Origin: Symbiodinium natans
Lineage: Eukaryota; Sar; Dinophyceae; Suessiales; Symbiodiniaceae
Direction of reading: 5' to 3'
Length of the DNA stretch: 60,000 nucleotides
Assembly: GCA_905221605.1 (NCBI GenBank)
Contig: CAJNDS010002535.1
Location: forward strand, 1,092,001-1,152,000
Below the pieces are notes generated by a model that was given only the letters and a program-made list of their open reading frames with translations, did no database searches and was not told where the DNA came from. How positions within the stretch are numbered: the first letter of the stretch is position 1; each line of letters opens with the position of its first letter. The translations under genes were made by a program, and so were the position numbers. Positions 18,473 through 30,617 of the stretch are shown here, piece after piece.

Positions 18473-19700
18473 GCTCAGCGATGTTGCTTGGCTAGTGATC
18501 TCAGAACAGTCAGGAACTGAGGAGTTCAACCGGCTCAGAAACCTGGTCCGTTCTAACGATGGCCAAGTTGAACAAGAGAGTCCGCAGTCAGTGAGAACCG
18601 CCCAAAGTACAAACAAAGAAAGGGCCGGTTTGTACTCCAGCCAAAAAAATGGAATATGGATTCACGGATACACGCAACATGGCATGCGCGTTTGAGTTTC
18701 GGTGCATTCGGTGCACAAATGTACTTCACAGCCGTTCGTCTGCCTGGGCGACTCCGAATGCAAAGAAGCAACCCCTTTAAGCTGCAGGAAAATTTGCAAA
18801 GCAGGTCAACAGATGAACAATTACAGTAAAAATTCCGGCTCGCAATGTCTCGCACACATCCGTTCAAGTTCAAACTGAGGCTACAAACTCCCTGCGCACA
18901 CTGCCTGAACACTGGCATCGCTGTGAGCAGGGCACCTCAGGCGTGCCATTCTTAATTTCTCTTTGAACTTTAAGCAAGATCCACTCATGCCGTTCTAATC
19001 ATCCAAGAAGCAGGGCGCTGCCCAAAGACAGCTTGTGAATCCGAATGTTAACCTCGGTCGGACTCCACTGAGCTTCTGAGATTGGGAGACCGATCTGCAA
19101 TTCGGGTCATTCGGGGCCAAGGCTCCACGAGTCGCGACAACAACGTAGAATTGAAGCAACTTCCTCGCAATTCAAGGGGCCGGTGTTGAGCCACCCCACC
19201 CACACACACAAAGCAAGCTCACGCTCACGACATGTGTTTGCCTTGGGACGGATGTGTCCGGTCTCAGCGCTACAAAGCGAGGGGCAGAGATGCTGCTTTT
19301 GGACAACTCCTGCATTCAGCAGGAGCAAAATGCATCTGCAAGAGCGATCTGAAACAAGAGACGTCCTCTGCTAGTCGAGCATACGGATCTTCTGGCATGT
19401 GCTGTATTACCTTTTTGCAGAGCGGGCATTCCAGGCTTCAGTAACGAACTGAACAGGCTGCAGCCGATTCGGCGAACTACCTGCAAAACATATCCACAAC
19501 CTGCATTTTTTGAACGGAATAGCACCACTCAGCCCCACACAGGTCTATGTTTGCGACGGCTAGGACTTCTGCTGGCGAACAAGAACTTCTAGTTGTCATA
19601 CTTACCATTCGACATCTCGACCCTTCCGATTTCACGGGGTTGAGGGCAACCTGATGCAATCTGCAACATGTGAGCCAGCTTCTTGCCAAGTCAATGTGCA
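18473..19700. other. Gene-poor stretch, nothing firm
   Basis: Open frames of up to 121 codons on both strands overlap without domain content. No repeats of note. Confidence 0.3.
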
Positions 19701-19710
19701 GCAAAGTCAC

Positions 19711-19770
19711 GCAATTCAAAGCTGATGTGACGACTTTTTCAAGCTTGTGCTCCGAGATGTAGTCCCGCAC
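19711..19770 (-). CDS. Candidate exon with helix VRDYISEHKLEKVV
   Basis: On the minus strand TTTCCTGCAG|GTG opens a frame VRDYISEHKLEKVVTSALN and reaches a GC/GT donor-like site (TTGCGTGAC). The pattern Y-x3-H-x-L-E-x2-V-x2-A-[LV]-N resembles the DPY30-like/RIIa-type N-terminal helix found before enolase-like and other signalling domains. No following exon with the expected R-x2-DP-x2-F was found. This is assignment by pattern only. Confidence 0.3.
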
Positions 19771-19794
19771 CTGCAGGAAATGTATGTACAGCAT

Positions 19795-19845
19795 GCATAT
19801 ATAAATATATATGTATACATATATATATATATACACATGCACAGC
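19795..19845. repeat. ATATAC microsatellite
   Basis: Alternating AT with ATAC and ATGTATAC variants. The minus-strand frame across it gives a YIYIYIY run and is not a gene. Confidence 0.8.
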
Positions 19846-20395
19846 ACTGCTGATGAACGGCATAAGCTAAGTACTGAAGCAGTTTCCGCCTACCGATGTG
19901 GTAGATCAACTCTCGAGTTCACTTAGCACGCGCAGTTAGTCGTCTGTTCACTCGATGCTGACAACTGTGAGCCCATAAAGTGTCGCAAGGCACCGCGTCA
20001 GGAAGCAGCACATCGTTGCGAATGCCGGAAGAACTTTTGACAGCTGCCATGGCTTCAGCGCAAGGGCTGCCAACTATGCGTGCACTCTGTATATATGCGT
20101 CAGTTATGTTGCGGAATGGATTGGGAGGCAAGAAGAACCGAAACCAAGGCAACTTTGCTGACAAACTTAGACAAGTAGTAGCTCACAGCCCGATCTTACA
20201 AAGCCCGGTCTTGCTGCACCGGGTCACACATTGATGTCATTGTGAGACAAACGCCTGGTCTGCTTGCAGAGTCGAATGAGGAAGTTTGAACATCTCAAAT
20301 CACCTAAACTCCAAACCTAAACCTGAAACCAATTCACGAACCCCTGTAGCCCCAAACCCTTTATAATGCTCCAACCTTCTCAACCCTCTAAATAA

Positions 20396-20576
20396 ATACA
20401 TAATATTTCTATATAATATATATATTATTATATTATATTATATTATATTATATTATATTATATTATATTATATTATATTATATTATATTATATTATATTA
20501 TATTATATTATATTATATATATATATTATATTATATTATATTATATTATATAATTATACCCCCCCCCCCCCCCCCC
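20396..20576. repeat. (TATTA)n microsatellite ending in poly-C
   Basis: About 155 bp of TATTA units, nearly perfect from 20425 to 20515, then 18 C at 20559-20576. The AT tract plus poly-C pairing repeats the arrangement at 12311-12368. Confidence 0.95.
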
Positions 20577-20649
20577 GGTACCTAGGTCTCTTCTTGTTCC
20601 CGACCTCAGAGAAGTTGCCTCTTGGAGGGTTTAGGGTTTCGGGCGGCTA

Positions 20650-21432
20650 GGCTTCACTGCCAGATGCCTTGATGTTCGTTTGAGTGACAGTGCTGTACTG
20701 TCTCTAAAAAACCAACCCAGCAGCCGAAAATGCCGTACTGCACCCTAAAAAAACCTAAAAAACCAATTCTGGTGGCCCATACAGCCAGGCCCGCTTCCAA
20801 AGATTGGTTTTTTAGGGACAGTACAGCACTTTGAAGGCCTGAGGTGCGTTGACAGTGCTGTACTGTCCCTAAAAAACCAATCTTTTCGTGAGAGCCTACC
20901 TGTATAGGCCTCCAGAATTGGTTTTTTCGGTTTTTTAGGGACAGTACAGCACTTTCTGTTTCTGGGATTGGTTTTTTAAGGACAGTACAGCACTTTGAAG
21001 GCCTGAGGTGCTGAAAGTGCTGTACTGTCCCTGAAAAAACCAATCTTTTCGTGAGGGCCTGTCTGCATAGGTCTCCAGAATTGGTTTTTGAGGTTTTTTA
21101 GGGACAGCACGGGACTTTCTGCTTGTGGGATTGGCTTTTAGGGACAGTACAGCACTTTGAAGGCCTGAGGTGCTGAAAGTGCTGTACTGCCTGCATAGGT
21201 CTCCAGAATTGGTTTTTTTAGGTTCTTTAGGGACAGTACGGCACTTTCTGCTTGTGGGATTGGTTTTCTGGGGACAGTGCAGCACTTTGAGCACCTCAGG
21301 CCTTCAAAGTGCTGTACTGTCCCTAAATAAGAGGGCCTGTCTGCATAGGCCTCCAGAATTGATTTTTTATAGGGACAGTACAGCACTTTGAAGGCCTGTG
21401 GCGCTGAAATTGTTGTACTGTCTGAATCCTAT
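20650..21432. repeat. Cluster of long hairpin repeats (GGGACAGTACAGCACTTT)
   Basis: About a dozen copies of GGGACAGTACAGCACTTT or its complement in alternating orientation, with spacer GAAGGCCTGAGGTGC. The pair 20802-20830 and 20854-20882 is a perfect 29-bp stem with a 23-base loop. A second pair spans about 20966-21045. Others are partial. Minus-strand frames of 82-129 codons are repeat translations. Transcripts from either strand would fold into hairpins of a size that Dicer-type enzymes could use, but no evidence of transcription is available. Confidence 0.93.
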
Positions 21433-21509
21433 GCACCCCACTGTGTGCAGCTATGAAGTCCGTCGCGCCCTCAGCCTTTTTTTCGCTTCCGGGGTCTGTC
21501 GAGGGTCGA

Positions 21510-21580
21510 GGGGGGGGGGGGGGGGGTGAGCATATGTATATATATATATGTATGCATGTATGTATGTATGTATACACACA
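21510..21580. repeat. Poly-G and TATG microsatellite
   Basis: About 17 G (21510-21526), then TATA and (TATG)n to 21575. Confidence 0.85.
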
Positions 21581-23620
21581 CCTCAGCATGTGTCACATTC
21601 AATAACTACCAGCAGCTAGCTTCAACTGTTTTTGTTCAACACTCGGACCTTCAAGGCCTGGTTTTGCAGAACATGCCGCAACCACTACACCACGCCCAAA
21701 CCGGCAAGGCTGGTGAAAACTGGTGAAACCTCTCTGCGCAGCTTGTTTTGTGCGCTTTTCGGAGGCGCTGCGCGTGATGTCATTCCACATCAACAGCAAC
21801 CTTCCACGGGCAATGTCATACTGACTACAGCTTGAACTGAAACTGACAAGCTGCTCTGCTCCTAGTTCCAAGTTATGCCTTCCCGCACCTTCCAGACAGC
21901 ACTTATTGTTTGGTTGCCTTACGCACTAATGCCCTGGTACACCTGCAGCCGGGGAGGAGGGGGAGGAAGAGCATGGCGAGGTAGTGGATGAACGCAGTGT
22001 CATATGAAAGCGTCTAAGCAGGCTTAGGCTCGGCAGGTTTTGCACATCAATTGCGCTGTAAGCAAAATAGCCTGTGCTGCATCCTTGCACGCTCCACAAC
22101 CCATGTATGACTACATGCTTTGCTTGCACATCGACGTTTACGCAAACCGACATGTGATGCACCTCTGTATGCGCAAGGAGCTGGTGCAAGCTTAGATTGC
22201 TTCATCAACAGCAGGATGCACCAATACAATGCGCAGCGTACATAACAAGATGCTTATCATCTCTGCTTTGCAGGTGCGCCTGGACGGCCAATACAGATAT
22301 CCCCCACGCCCCACGATGGGATGACTAGCTTATGCTAGCTTCGCTGGGACCATCATTCTGGTCTTGTCTTCCCTGCATTGTTTGCGTGAACGTTCATTGC
22401 GGAGATGGGTGGGCTCGGTTGTTGATCGCTCGAAAGTGTATCAGGCTGCTGCACTTTTCAGAAATGATTTGAAACGGACATGGGTTTGCTGACTTGTCCG
22501 TAGTTGTAGTTTGTGTGTGCTGCAGCAAACCAGAATGCTCGAAATCGAAATCTTAATCCTGCCCATGGCTGGTCTGAGTTGGCACTTGGTCTGTTTCCAG
22601 TCTGGTACAGTCCTGCAGTAGGCACATTGGTTCATGACCATGCTAAGCAGTGATGGGGATGTCGCGTTTAGGGCACATGGTTTATGACAATGCTAATCGC
22701 TGATGGGCGATGTCGCGTGTAGGGCTGGGAGGACTTGCATGTTGGATGGTGTCGCGGACGTCGGTCTTCTGATGATATGCTCAGGTAGTCGAAGTTCCAG
22801 CTGATCAAGTTCCCTCGAACGTTCTGCGCGATGTGAGAGAGATTGTGTTGGGCCCTCCATGCCATGACATTCTTGTGCAGGCCTGCTTGCGCAACTGTTC
22901 GATAGTAAACGTGAGACTCGTTGTTGTTTTTGTGCCAGTAGGACATGACTGCGTGTTGCCATACGTGCGCCATGGACTATCTTCAGAACGAACTAGCCCG
23001 TCATGGCTGCTTCTAGGAGCTGACCTGTTGAGTTGTGAAGGTGACCGCCGACATGAGAAAATGGATCACTTGCTACGAGTCGAACGGTGAGACAGAGGGT
23101 GCGACAGTGAAAGAAACGTGTCTGAAAGGTGGGGACACAAAACCTTGATAACCTGCACGTAAAACTCAAGCATTTGGTAACAACCTGATGAACTTGCATC
23201 TTTGCTTTGGTTCGAGAAAAAATTACATTGAACATTTCTTTGCAAGCAAATTTGTCTTTGGAGGAACGAAGGAGAACAACATAAAGGGCTGGGTTTCACA
23301 GGGCTCCAGTAAAAAAGTCATGAAAGCCGTGAACAAACAACTCATGAAATTTCCCTGAAGTCGAGAGGCTGAAGAGAATTGCAGCAGGGGGCAAAAACGT
23401 CTCCTCCTCCCTTTTCTTCATATCTCAACATGTATCAAAAACACTTCTCATGTAATTCCTCGGGAAAACATCCTTGGACCTCTCAAAGCCTTTAATCACC
23501 AGTTTTCCCAGAGTGAGGTGCTGGGCTCTGTGAGGCACTGTCCTGTCCGACCTTAACCGACACTTTGTTGAACGTCTTTCAACAATTGATGTCTGCTGTA
23601 CCTGAGCTAAGCAAGTGCCT
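21581..23620. other. Gene-poor stretch, nothing firm
   Basis: Only short overlapping frames. A TTTGCAG|GTGCGCC acceptor-like site at about 22272 opens a 16-codon frame to a TGA and might be a last exon. No family recognised. Confidence 0.3.
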
Positions 23621-23646
23621 GGGTTTAGGGTTTAAGGTTTAGGTTT
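23621..23646 (+). repeat. Short TTTAGGG interstitial tract
   Basis: GGGTTTAGGGTTTAAGGTTT then AGG: three to four units, one degenerate. Similar two-unit relics lie at 20627-20639 (plus) and 42152-42163 (CCCTAAACCCTA, minus). Confidence 0.7.
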
Positions 23647-25650
23647 TGCTGACAAACATCAAAGCACCAAACGTCGCTGTGGAGTTGCCTCGTACTTCGA
23701 GCACTCGAAACGACAGCGCTCCAGAACAGCGGCCTCAGCCGAGATGCACAATTGCTTGCGCGAGACCGAAACACACACACACACAGAGTGCAAACAAATT
23801 GCACCTAATGCACCTATAGTGTTCTCTCCTTGCAGGATTTGCAATAGTGTCACACAGCCTTCCCACACTGGCCAATCTTGGGCGGTGATGAGCGAGGGTG
23901 TACACACATGCACAAGCGCGCGTATTCACCGATGGAAAGTTCGGCTCTGCCCATCGATGTGTCCTGCATCGACAGAGCAGAATATGATTGATCACATTTC
24001 AGCACTGCATCAGAACTGGTTAATTGGCAGTTCGCAAATTACCAACATTCCGTTTCGAAATATTTCAAGTCAATAGGCTTGATTGCATCTAGTGTTTTCG
24101 AAGTCCTGGTCTGTTTCGGACTTTAAGCGAAGCGACACGAGGGGGATGAGAGGTCACGATGCGTCGACATCTTCGGGGATGCAAAGATGCGCCAAGTGAC
24201 ATCCAGTGGAGGAGAGTTCTTGCTCTGCATCATCCTGCAGTTGGCGCAGGGATGTGCAAGGTGGCATGGTGGCTTCTCACGCTAGCATACCATGGAGAAT
24301 CTGCCTCCCCACAAAGCCACGCAGCGTCAACATGCGGTCAACATCGGTCAACACATGAATTGCCCTGCAGGATTGATATGGATTGATAGCTTTGTACATG
24401 TCTTGCGGGATGTCACTGCGTAGATGCGTAGATGCTGCATACGTCGGCATACGTGTCCTTTGCATCTCACTCAGGTGCTTCCGCCTACCTCGTCGACTCT
24501 GCAAGAACCTAGGCAAGCAGGCAAGCCCTGGATTGAGATCACGGGCAGCGGCAAAGACGATAATGATGGATTTTTCTTATAAGAACATGGTCAGATGATA
24601 AAAAGACCTTTAAAATCTACAGGCATAGTAAACACAACTGATCATAGCACCCTTCTGGCTTATGTTTCCTCCAGAAGCTCACCGGCTGGGAAAGACCCGA
24701 CAAGCAGTTCGCAGAAACAAAGCTGCAGGCTCCATCGCTACATGCTGCTTCCTGGCCTTAGCTGAAAGGCCGTCGCCCTGTGGCAGCGCTCTCAATCTCA
24801 TGGTTTTGTCATGGGTAAGAAAATCACTCAGATCTCGGACATGACAAGCGTCTTGACGAACAGTGAATGTCAGACATTTTTTTGTACATGAACGGATATT
24901 CCCTCAAGTCACAACACCTCGAGACTCCTTGCACATCTTGCATCAAGCTGCTGCGCCGACGGGATTCGCCGGACGAAGCTCGCCAGGTCGGTCCACATAC
25001 CTCTTGCAAACCATGAGTTCGTGGTTACATGTGGTTACATGTGGTTACTGCAATTCAGATCAATTCAGTGAAACGTCGAATAACGTCGATACTGAAATAC
25101 TCGACAGCTGCAGGTTGGGACTCGATGATGGCCATTGGCGTGGTGTCACGCTCTCGGTACCTCTTGCATGGCACAAAACTTCACTCCAAAAGCAGATGCT
25201 CTGAATTGAAGCTGTGAAACCTCCATAGATTCACCACTCGCGAGAAGTGGAAGTGCCGATCCTTGAGTCAGCGCCGACCGAGTTCCCCTTGCGTTATTGT
25301 TTATTATTGTTATTGCCCTCAGTCGCGGTCATGCATCTCCACCCCGCGTGGCCACATCAGCAAGAAAACCCGTTCAGTCTTGATGCAACATTCGCCAGGG
25401 TTTAAACAAAACGTTGAGGGCTACTCATGCACCTGATAACGAGGCAGCATCCGCTCATAGAGAATCCGCCTCGCCTGCATCAAACACATGTTTGCTTTAA
25501 CTAGCTCCTACGTCTTCAGTTGGTTCATCCACGCGAAAGCTAAAACATGATTTTGCCGCAGGTCTGCCTCAGGCGAGGTCAGCATACTTTCCACCTGGGT
25601 GCAACATCTGCGCTACAACACGACATCCAGGCAACTTGACTGCAACGCCT
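23647..25650. other. Gene-poor stretch with one possible exon
   Basis: Near 24150-24235 a plus frame reads VDIFGDAKMRQ, then GGEFLLCIILQ, before a CTGCAG, and is protein-like without a family. 25021-25048 is a 10-bp repeat (ATGTGGTTAC) in three copies. Otherwise nothing. Confidence 0.3.
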
Positions 25651-25651
25651 G

Positions 25652-26167
25652 TCACTCGCAATCACATTCTGCAAGGGCCACCTTGACAAACACGCATATT
25701 GAAAAATGAGTGGATCCTGCCCGGCCTCCCCCTCGAAAACCGAAGCCATTGTCTACTAGAATAGCCTGTCGGGTTTGTCTGTATTCAACCTCAACTGGTC
25801 GTCTGCCCCTCCATCCGGAGAAGCGCAGCAGCAAAACCCCCTTGATTCTCCGACCTTTGCCATTACTGATGCCCTTGCGCAAGCTCTTCTTTGAGGGTGC
25901 GGCGAGTCCATCGTGATACGGGGAGTTCTTCTTTGCAAGGAAGACTACTTCCTGCGCAATCCATCTGCGCGCTTTTCTTATCAACTGTCCGCATTGTGTG
26001 ATGATGGCAGGATGCCAAGCCCTGTTTTGCACAAGCAATATCGTGGACCCCGCGTTCGAGTCTACACATAACGCCAATGCACAAAACAGAAGAAATGTGC
26101 AAACGGGCTGCGTCGCGGGTAGGCTACCCGAAGCAGGAGCGAGGCCAGGCATATCTCTACACCCCAC
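25652..26167 (-). CDS. Hypothetical 171-codon open frame
   Basis: Opens on GTG, not ATG, and ends in TGA. It has a hydrophobic stretch near residues 25-37 (TFLLFCALALCVDSN), a basic middle (KKSLRKGISNGKGRRIKG) and then RQTRQAILVDNGFGF. A CGGGTAGGCTACCCGA palindrome near 26112, with a diverged copy near 26361, overlaps the N-terminal part. No family recognised; it may be chance. Confidence 0.2.
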   Translation of the reverse strand: MGCRDMPGLAPASGSLPATQPVCTFLLFCALALCVDSNAGSTILLVQNRAWHPAIITQCGQLIRKARRWIAQEVVFLAKKNSPYHDGLAAPSKKSLRKGISNGKGRRIKGVLLLRFSGWRGRRPVEVEYRQTRQAILVDNGFGFRGGGRAGSTHFSICVFVKVALAECDCE

Positions 26168-26565
26168 TACTCATGACGTGGCAGAAACTAAGACAGAAAC
26201 AAGCATAGCGCATACGACAGCAGGCCAACCCAAAACCAGCGGGTTTCGAATGTTTTGGCATTGTATTTCATCTGTACACGCCTAGCCAGTTTTTGTAGCA
26301 CAGAGAAAAGGACTGAAAATGCGTGCAAAGGCCAGCACTTTTTTTATGAAATGGTTGCGTCGCAGGTCGGCTACCCGAGGTAGATGTGAAGCTAAGCAAA
26401 GCTTTGGAGCGCATTTAGAATCAATGCAAGGCTATTCGAGGCTAGGAGAGCCAGGCAGGAGGAACGAAACGCATCCTACAAGCAATGTCATGAGCCAAGC
26501 TGAAAATCTAAGACAGGCCGGATCAAAATTCCTCGTCCACTGGCTGCTCATCCAAAGGGGCCTCC

Positions 26566-27072
26566 ATGGTCTGTCAAGGAAATGAGTACCACAAGGATGC
26601 TGGCGCGTATCGCCGCGTTGGGGGAAGCCACCCAAATTGCTTTGGACGGGAAGGGATTCACATGCGGAACACGCAGCCTGGAAAGCGACTCGCAGTGCTT
26701 CGCGGGGGGCAAGAGACCCTGCTCCGGGCCGGACTGGGGTCAAATGCCCGCAACAGATTTGTGCTGCTTTCGAGTCGATGGCCCTTGGCAGACTCTGGAG
26801 GCGTTCTCATCTGCAAGTGTGAACTCCGAGGCCACGATCAACTAACAGGGCAGCGGCTTCTGGTCTTGACTGGGCGTGCACTCGCGCAGGCGGAACGCGG
26901 CGTGGCATGGGTTGTTGTTGCCGCAAGCAGGGTCCGCAGCGAAGTCGTTCACGACACATTTCGGAAGAAGAAGTGCTTGCAGCAAGCCAGCCTGTTACTT
27001 AACATCGCCAGGCTCCAGAGGAAGACAAAGAAAAGGCTTGTGAAGCCGATGAAAGTCCAAGCTACCATCTGA
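26566..27072 (+). CDS. Hypothetical 168-codon ORF
   Basis: Starts at ATG in a CTCCATGG context and ends in TGA. The C-terminal half is basic and helix-prone (VRSEVVHDTFRKKK, then LLNIARLQRKTKKRL). There is no membrane segment or known motif. It is one of the longest ATG-started frames outside the retrotransposon, with protein-like composition, but an overlapping antisense frame of 103 codons is equally long-lived locally. A single-exon gene, an exon, or chance are all possible. Confidence 0.28.
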   Translation: MVCQGNEYHKDAGAYRRVGGSHPNCFGREGIHMRNTQPGKRLAVLRGGQETLLRAGLGSNARNRFVLLSSRWPLADSGGVLICKCELRGHDQLTGQRLLVLTGRALAQAERGVAWVVVAASRVRSEVVHDTFRKKKCLQQASLLLNIARLQRKTKKRLVKPMKVQATI

Positions 27073-27261
27073 AGTGCCATTGGTGCTTGGAAACCTCTGG
27101 GGCTTCAGGGGTAGAAAACCGCTACCAAGGCTGAGGGAAAGGCGGGAGTGCCCCACAACTCCTGATCCACATATATCCAGATCGTGGCATGGCACTTTAT
27201 GGGCATTGTTTTGGACACTGTGGATCGCGGCCCGTGTGCCTCCAGAACTCTACGTTATACC

Positions 27262-27486
27262 CTACTTAACAAGCAAGACTCTACGTTGTTGTAACAAGCA
27301 CATCGTTTGCGGGTCCTCTGCATATTGCTGCAACTCCTTGGCTCGGGCCAACGATGTCTCCATCTTCTGGTCCTTCGCATTGTTACACTCCGCTACACTC
27401 CCATCTGCCATGTTCGCTCTGGGCTTTAATTGGGCTCTTTGACTGTTGCTGTCAAGCCCGCGCTCCCGAACCAAGATGTTCAGCAT
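27262..27486 (-). CDS. Candidate exon, amphipathic helix
   Basis: A minus-strand frame reads AECNNAKDQKMETSLA, then RAKELQQYAEDPQTM, a plausible helix. The upstream end is near a CAAG context and the frame ends in a stop after VLLVK. No family recognised. Confidence 0.2.
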   Translation of the reverse strand: MLNILVRERGLDSNSQRAQLKPRANMADGSVAECNNAKDQKMETSLARAKELQQYAEDPQTMCLLQQRRVLLVK

Positions 27487-30056
27487 GTCCTTAGCAGCTG
27501 TCAGTGCAACTCGACAAGTGTCATCACATCAACACGGAAGTATGAATCTGTATCCAGCGACTTTCATCATCTTCCATTGCTTGTGAGAAGGTCCAAAGAC
27601 TTTGTGGTAAACCTGGCAAGCTGTGCAAAAGGCTGTCTTTGTCTCAGGCAAGGCTGAGATTCACCGTGAGACTCACCGTGAGATTCATCGCATCACAACG
27701 GAACTTGAGGTGCAGAGCGACATCCGTGTCCAAGCGATGCGGGCTGACGCGCTTGCCCTTGGACCGCGCCCCCTTTGCCAGGTTCCTCTCGTGCTGTGAA
27801 GAGATGTGCCCCGTGTACATGCATCATGCACTTAAACTACTTGCCGTGACGCAGCGTGTGACCTCAAGCGATCGTGCTCGTGTCACATCACCGTACCTTG
27901 TAGTAACTATCCAGCCCATTTTGGCCGGGCAGTCATGCAGTCGCCTTGGCAGTAAAACGCAGCTCTCTCCAAGCAAATCTCTTCAACCATGCTAAACTGT
28001 TTCTTTCCATTTTCTGAATGCGAGGGCAAGACAGACATGCGTGTCCACCGTCATGTCAACAAAGAATAATTGTTTCGAGTTTCAATAAGCCAGGGGTCCA
28101 TGCGAAGACAGCCGAACTTTCTACCAAGCTTTGTGTCTGAGCGACTTGAACAAAGCAGCTTCGATCCACCAAGCTACAATCATATAGAGAGGCATCCTGC
28201 CTTTTTTGGCGATGTTTGCTTGCAGCATGCATTTCGGGCTGGGGGATTTGGAGGTGCAAACTGAGCGCATGTTTCTCGCGCTGGGACGCAGAACTCAGCT
28301 GGCTACTGAGCTTCACCGCTATGATCCGCTATGTGTGCCTGTGCTATGCCAACCATAAGTAAGTAAGGGGCAACTGCTTGGTATCAGAGGCTCTGTGCTA
28401 CAAACTTTCATGACTACTCTACATCACAGTAATGCATACTGATGAGATCTTGCCCGACGGCTGTCAACGTGCCACCATGAAGTTGAGACTACCTTGCAAA
28501 TACCGCATTCTCACTTCTTTGCCACGTCACCGCGCGCTTTCTTTGCACTCTCGCTTCCCTGGCAACAAATATCATGTGTGCAGCCTTACAAGGCTAAACT
28601 GATGGTGACATGGACTAATTAAGATGTACGTGTATGGAAGGTTCATTTTATGTCCACCGTGCCGAGCCCCTGCTGCATCAACTTGACTTTTACATACTTT
28701 TACGGGTTAGGACGGTTCCGGTTAGCCAAGGCTGCCCTTTTTCCGGGGCACTTGTAGGAGCCGGTTTTACTCACATCAGCCCGCTTGAACTCACATCGCC
28801 TTAGTGTGGAAACCAGTACACGGCACTGATACACATCAATGTCAAAACATGCACGACCCCAGACCCGATGCAGACATTGCGCGTGGTCCTCAGAGGGTAA
28901 GTAAGAGTTCAATACTCACAACACCTGACGGACGCTCATATGGCCCAAAGTGTGATGCCCCAGCGCGTATGCCGCTGAGACAAAGCGAGGCATTGTATCC
29001 AAATCTATCATGAACTTGTTCGTGGGAGCGCCCACACAAAGCATTGCTTTGCATGCATCAGCAATTTACTCGGTTCACTTGACTGCTCAGTTGATGAAGA
29101 GATTAACCCGAAGAAACGCTGAAAGCTTCTGTGGAAGGCTTCATTTGTGACAGAAAGCGGAATAGGATGAAAAGGGAAAATCAAGATAATTGCTCTGCTC
29201 TTCAATCCGGGGGCCTGCATCCGGATGCTCTTTCTTGGCTGTTCAGTAATGACCTGAAAATCCAGAACGAAAACGCAAGGATACCTGCAGGCCGATGCCA
29301 GAAGTCGAAGTTGCTGCCTCTCCCCAGGAGGCGATGGGAGCGTCACTGGACTTCTTGACACCTATCAAAGTCACCTGGCATCTGTCACCGCATCAACATG
29401 CATCAACTGTCCTCATGGATTGAGAATTGGTGTCAATGCCTTACCAATGCAAAAACACAGAGACGAATTGAACACCAGCGAGGTGACCAAAGTGAAAAGG
29501 TGCCAGGCCGATGGAAGCACAAACAGACAAGAAGATCTGCACAAGAAAGCTGACATTGCTCTGCGCCCACTCTTGCAGTAGTTCACTCATTTAATATTGA
29601 GACCGAGGTTGCGATCAAAGGAATCGAGTTCCAGCCCAACACGTGGCTGTTGTTTTGGAATCATTCTTGCATCCTGAAAAGCTGTTAAGAATACAGAAGT
29701 TATGCAAGCCGTGTACCTACAGAACTTTCGGGCCGGGAATTTCTCAAAATGTTAATGGGCATGTTGCGACTCAATTTTATTGTCGGCATTTCACAGATGC
29801 TTACATAACAACCGTATGAACAAATCAAGCATGAAAATAATTCAGGCGCCACAGTTGATGATTTCAAGATTTGCAACGAAGGTGAAAATCACGAACTTAG
29901 TGAACCAAGTGAAACGCAAGGGCTCAACCATGTTCATGAACCCTTGGTTGCGGAGAGACCAAGGTTTTGTGGGAGGTTCTTTCTTGTAATCGAGGGTGTT
30001 TGCCCCATAAATCTGCCATCCTGGTCCTTTGATTCTTGCTGGACTGGTTTCGTCGC
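27487..30056. other. Gene-poor stretch
   Basis: A minus frame at 29008-29361 is protein-like (VITEQPRKSIRMQAP) after a CGGCCTGCAG|G site, but unassigned. No repeats of note. Confidence 0.3.
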
Positions 30057-30617
30057 TCAAGGACTGAGCAGTACTAGAATGCAAGCTTCAAGCTGAGCGC
30101 GTCCTCGTGTCCTTTTTGATGTAGCGATGTTGCCAAACATCTGGCACGTGAATCGCCAACCTGATCCAAAATGCGCAGAACGTGCTCTGATGGGTGCTCT
30201 CTGTTCGCTAGGGCCCATTGATGCCCACTGCCTTGCCGGAGACCCAAATGTCACGCAGCCTGCCACGCGCTCGACACTTGCGAGCGTTGCAATGTGAAAC
30301 CGCTGGCATTCTGGTAAATTGGCGCCATGCATACCCGCCCTCTGGTCGTCCAGCTGGTATGTATGACATGGCCTCAAGTCGGTTGTCTGACAGACTTGGT
30401 CAGACCTGGTCAACAGCGCACATTGGGCCTGGCTGGAAACACTGCAAGGGCCAAGAGAACGGCCAAAGAGCGATTCCAGCTGTTGAGCCAAAACGTGGAT
30501 AACATAAGGGCTTTCCTGCATCTGCAGCTGTTGCATTTGCGGGGGACGGGAAGTGCGGCCACGATTTGCTCCGGCAGTCAATAGTGAATAATTCTCAAAC
30601 CTTGTGCGCCCCTTCAT
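30057..30617 (-). CDS. Hypothetical 186-codon ORF
   Basis: The longest ATG-started frame outside the retrotransposon and the repeat arrays; ATG at 30615-30617 and a stop at 30057. It has a Q-rich segment (QMQQLQMQE) and many C and R residues, with no hydrophobic helix or known motif. Plus-strand frames of 85-94 codons cover the same DNA, so coding is uncertain. Confidence 0.22.
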   Translation of the reverse strand: MKGRTRFENYSLLTAGANRGRTSRPPQMQQLQMQESPYVIHVLAQQLESLFGRSLGPCSVSSQAQCALLTRSDQVCQTTDLRPCHTYQLDDQRAGMHGANLPECQRFHIATLASVERVAGCVTFGSPARQWASMGPSEQRAPIRARSAHFGSGWRFTCQMFGNIATSKRTRGRAQLEACILVLLSP

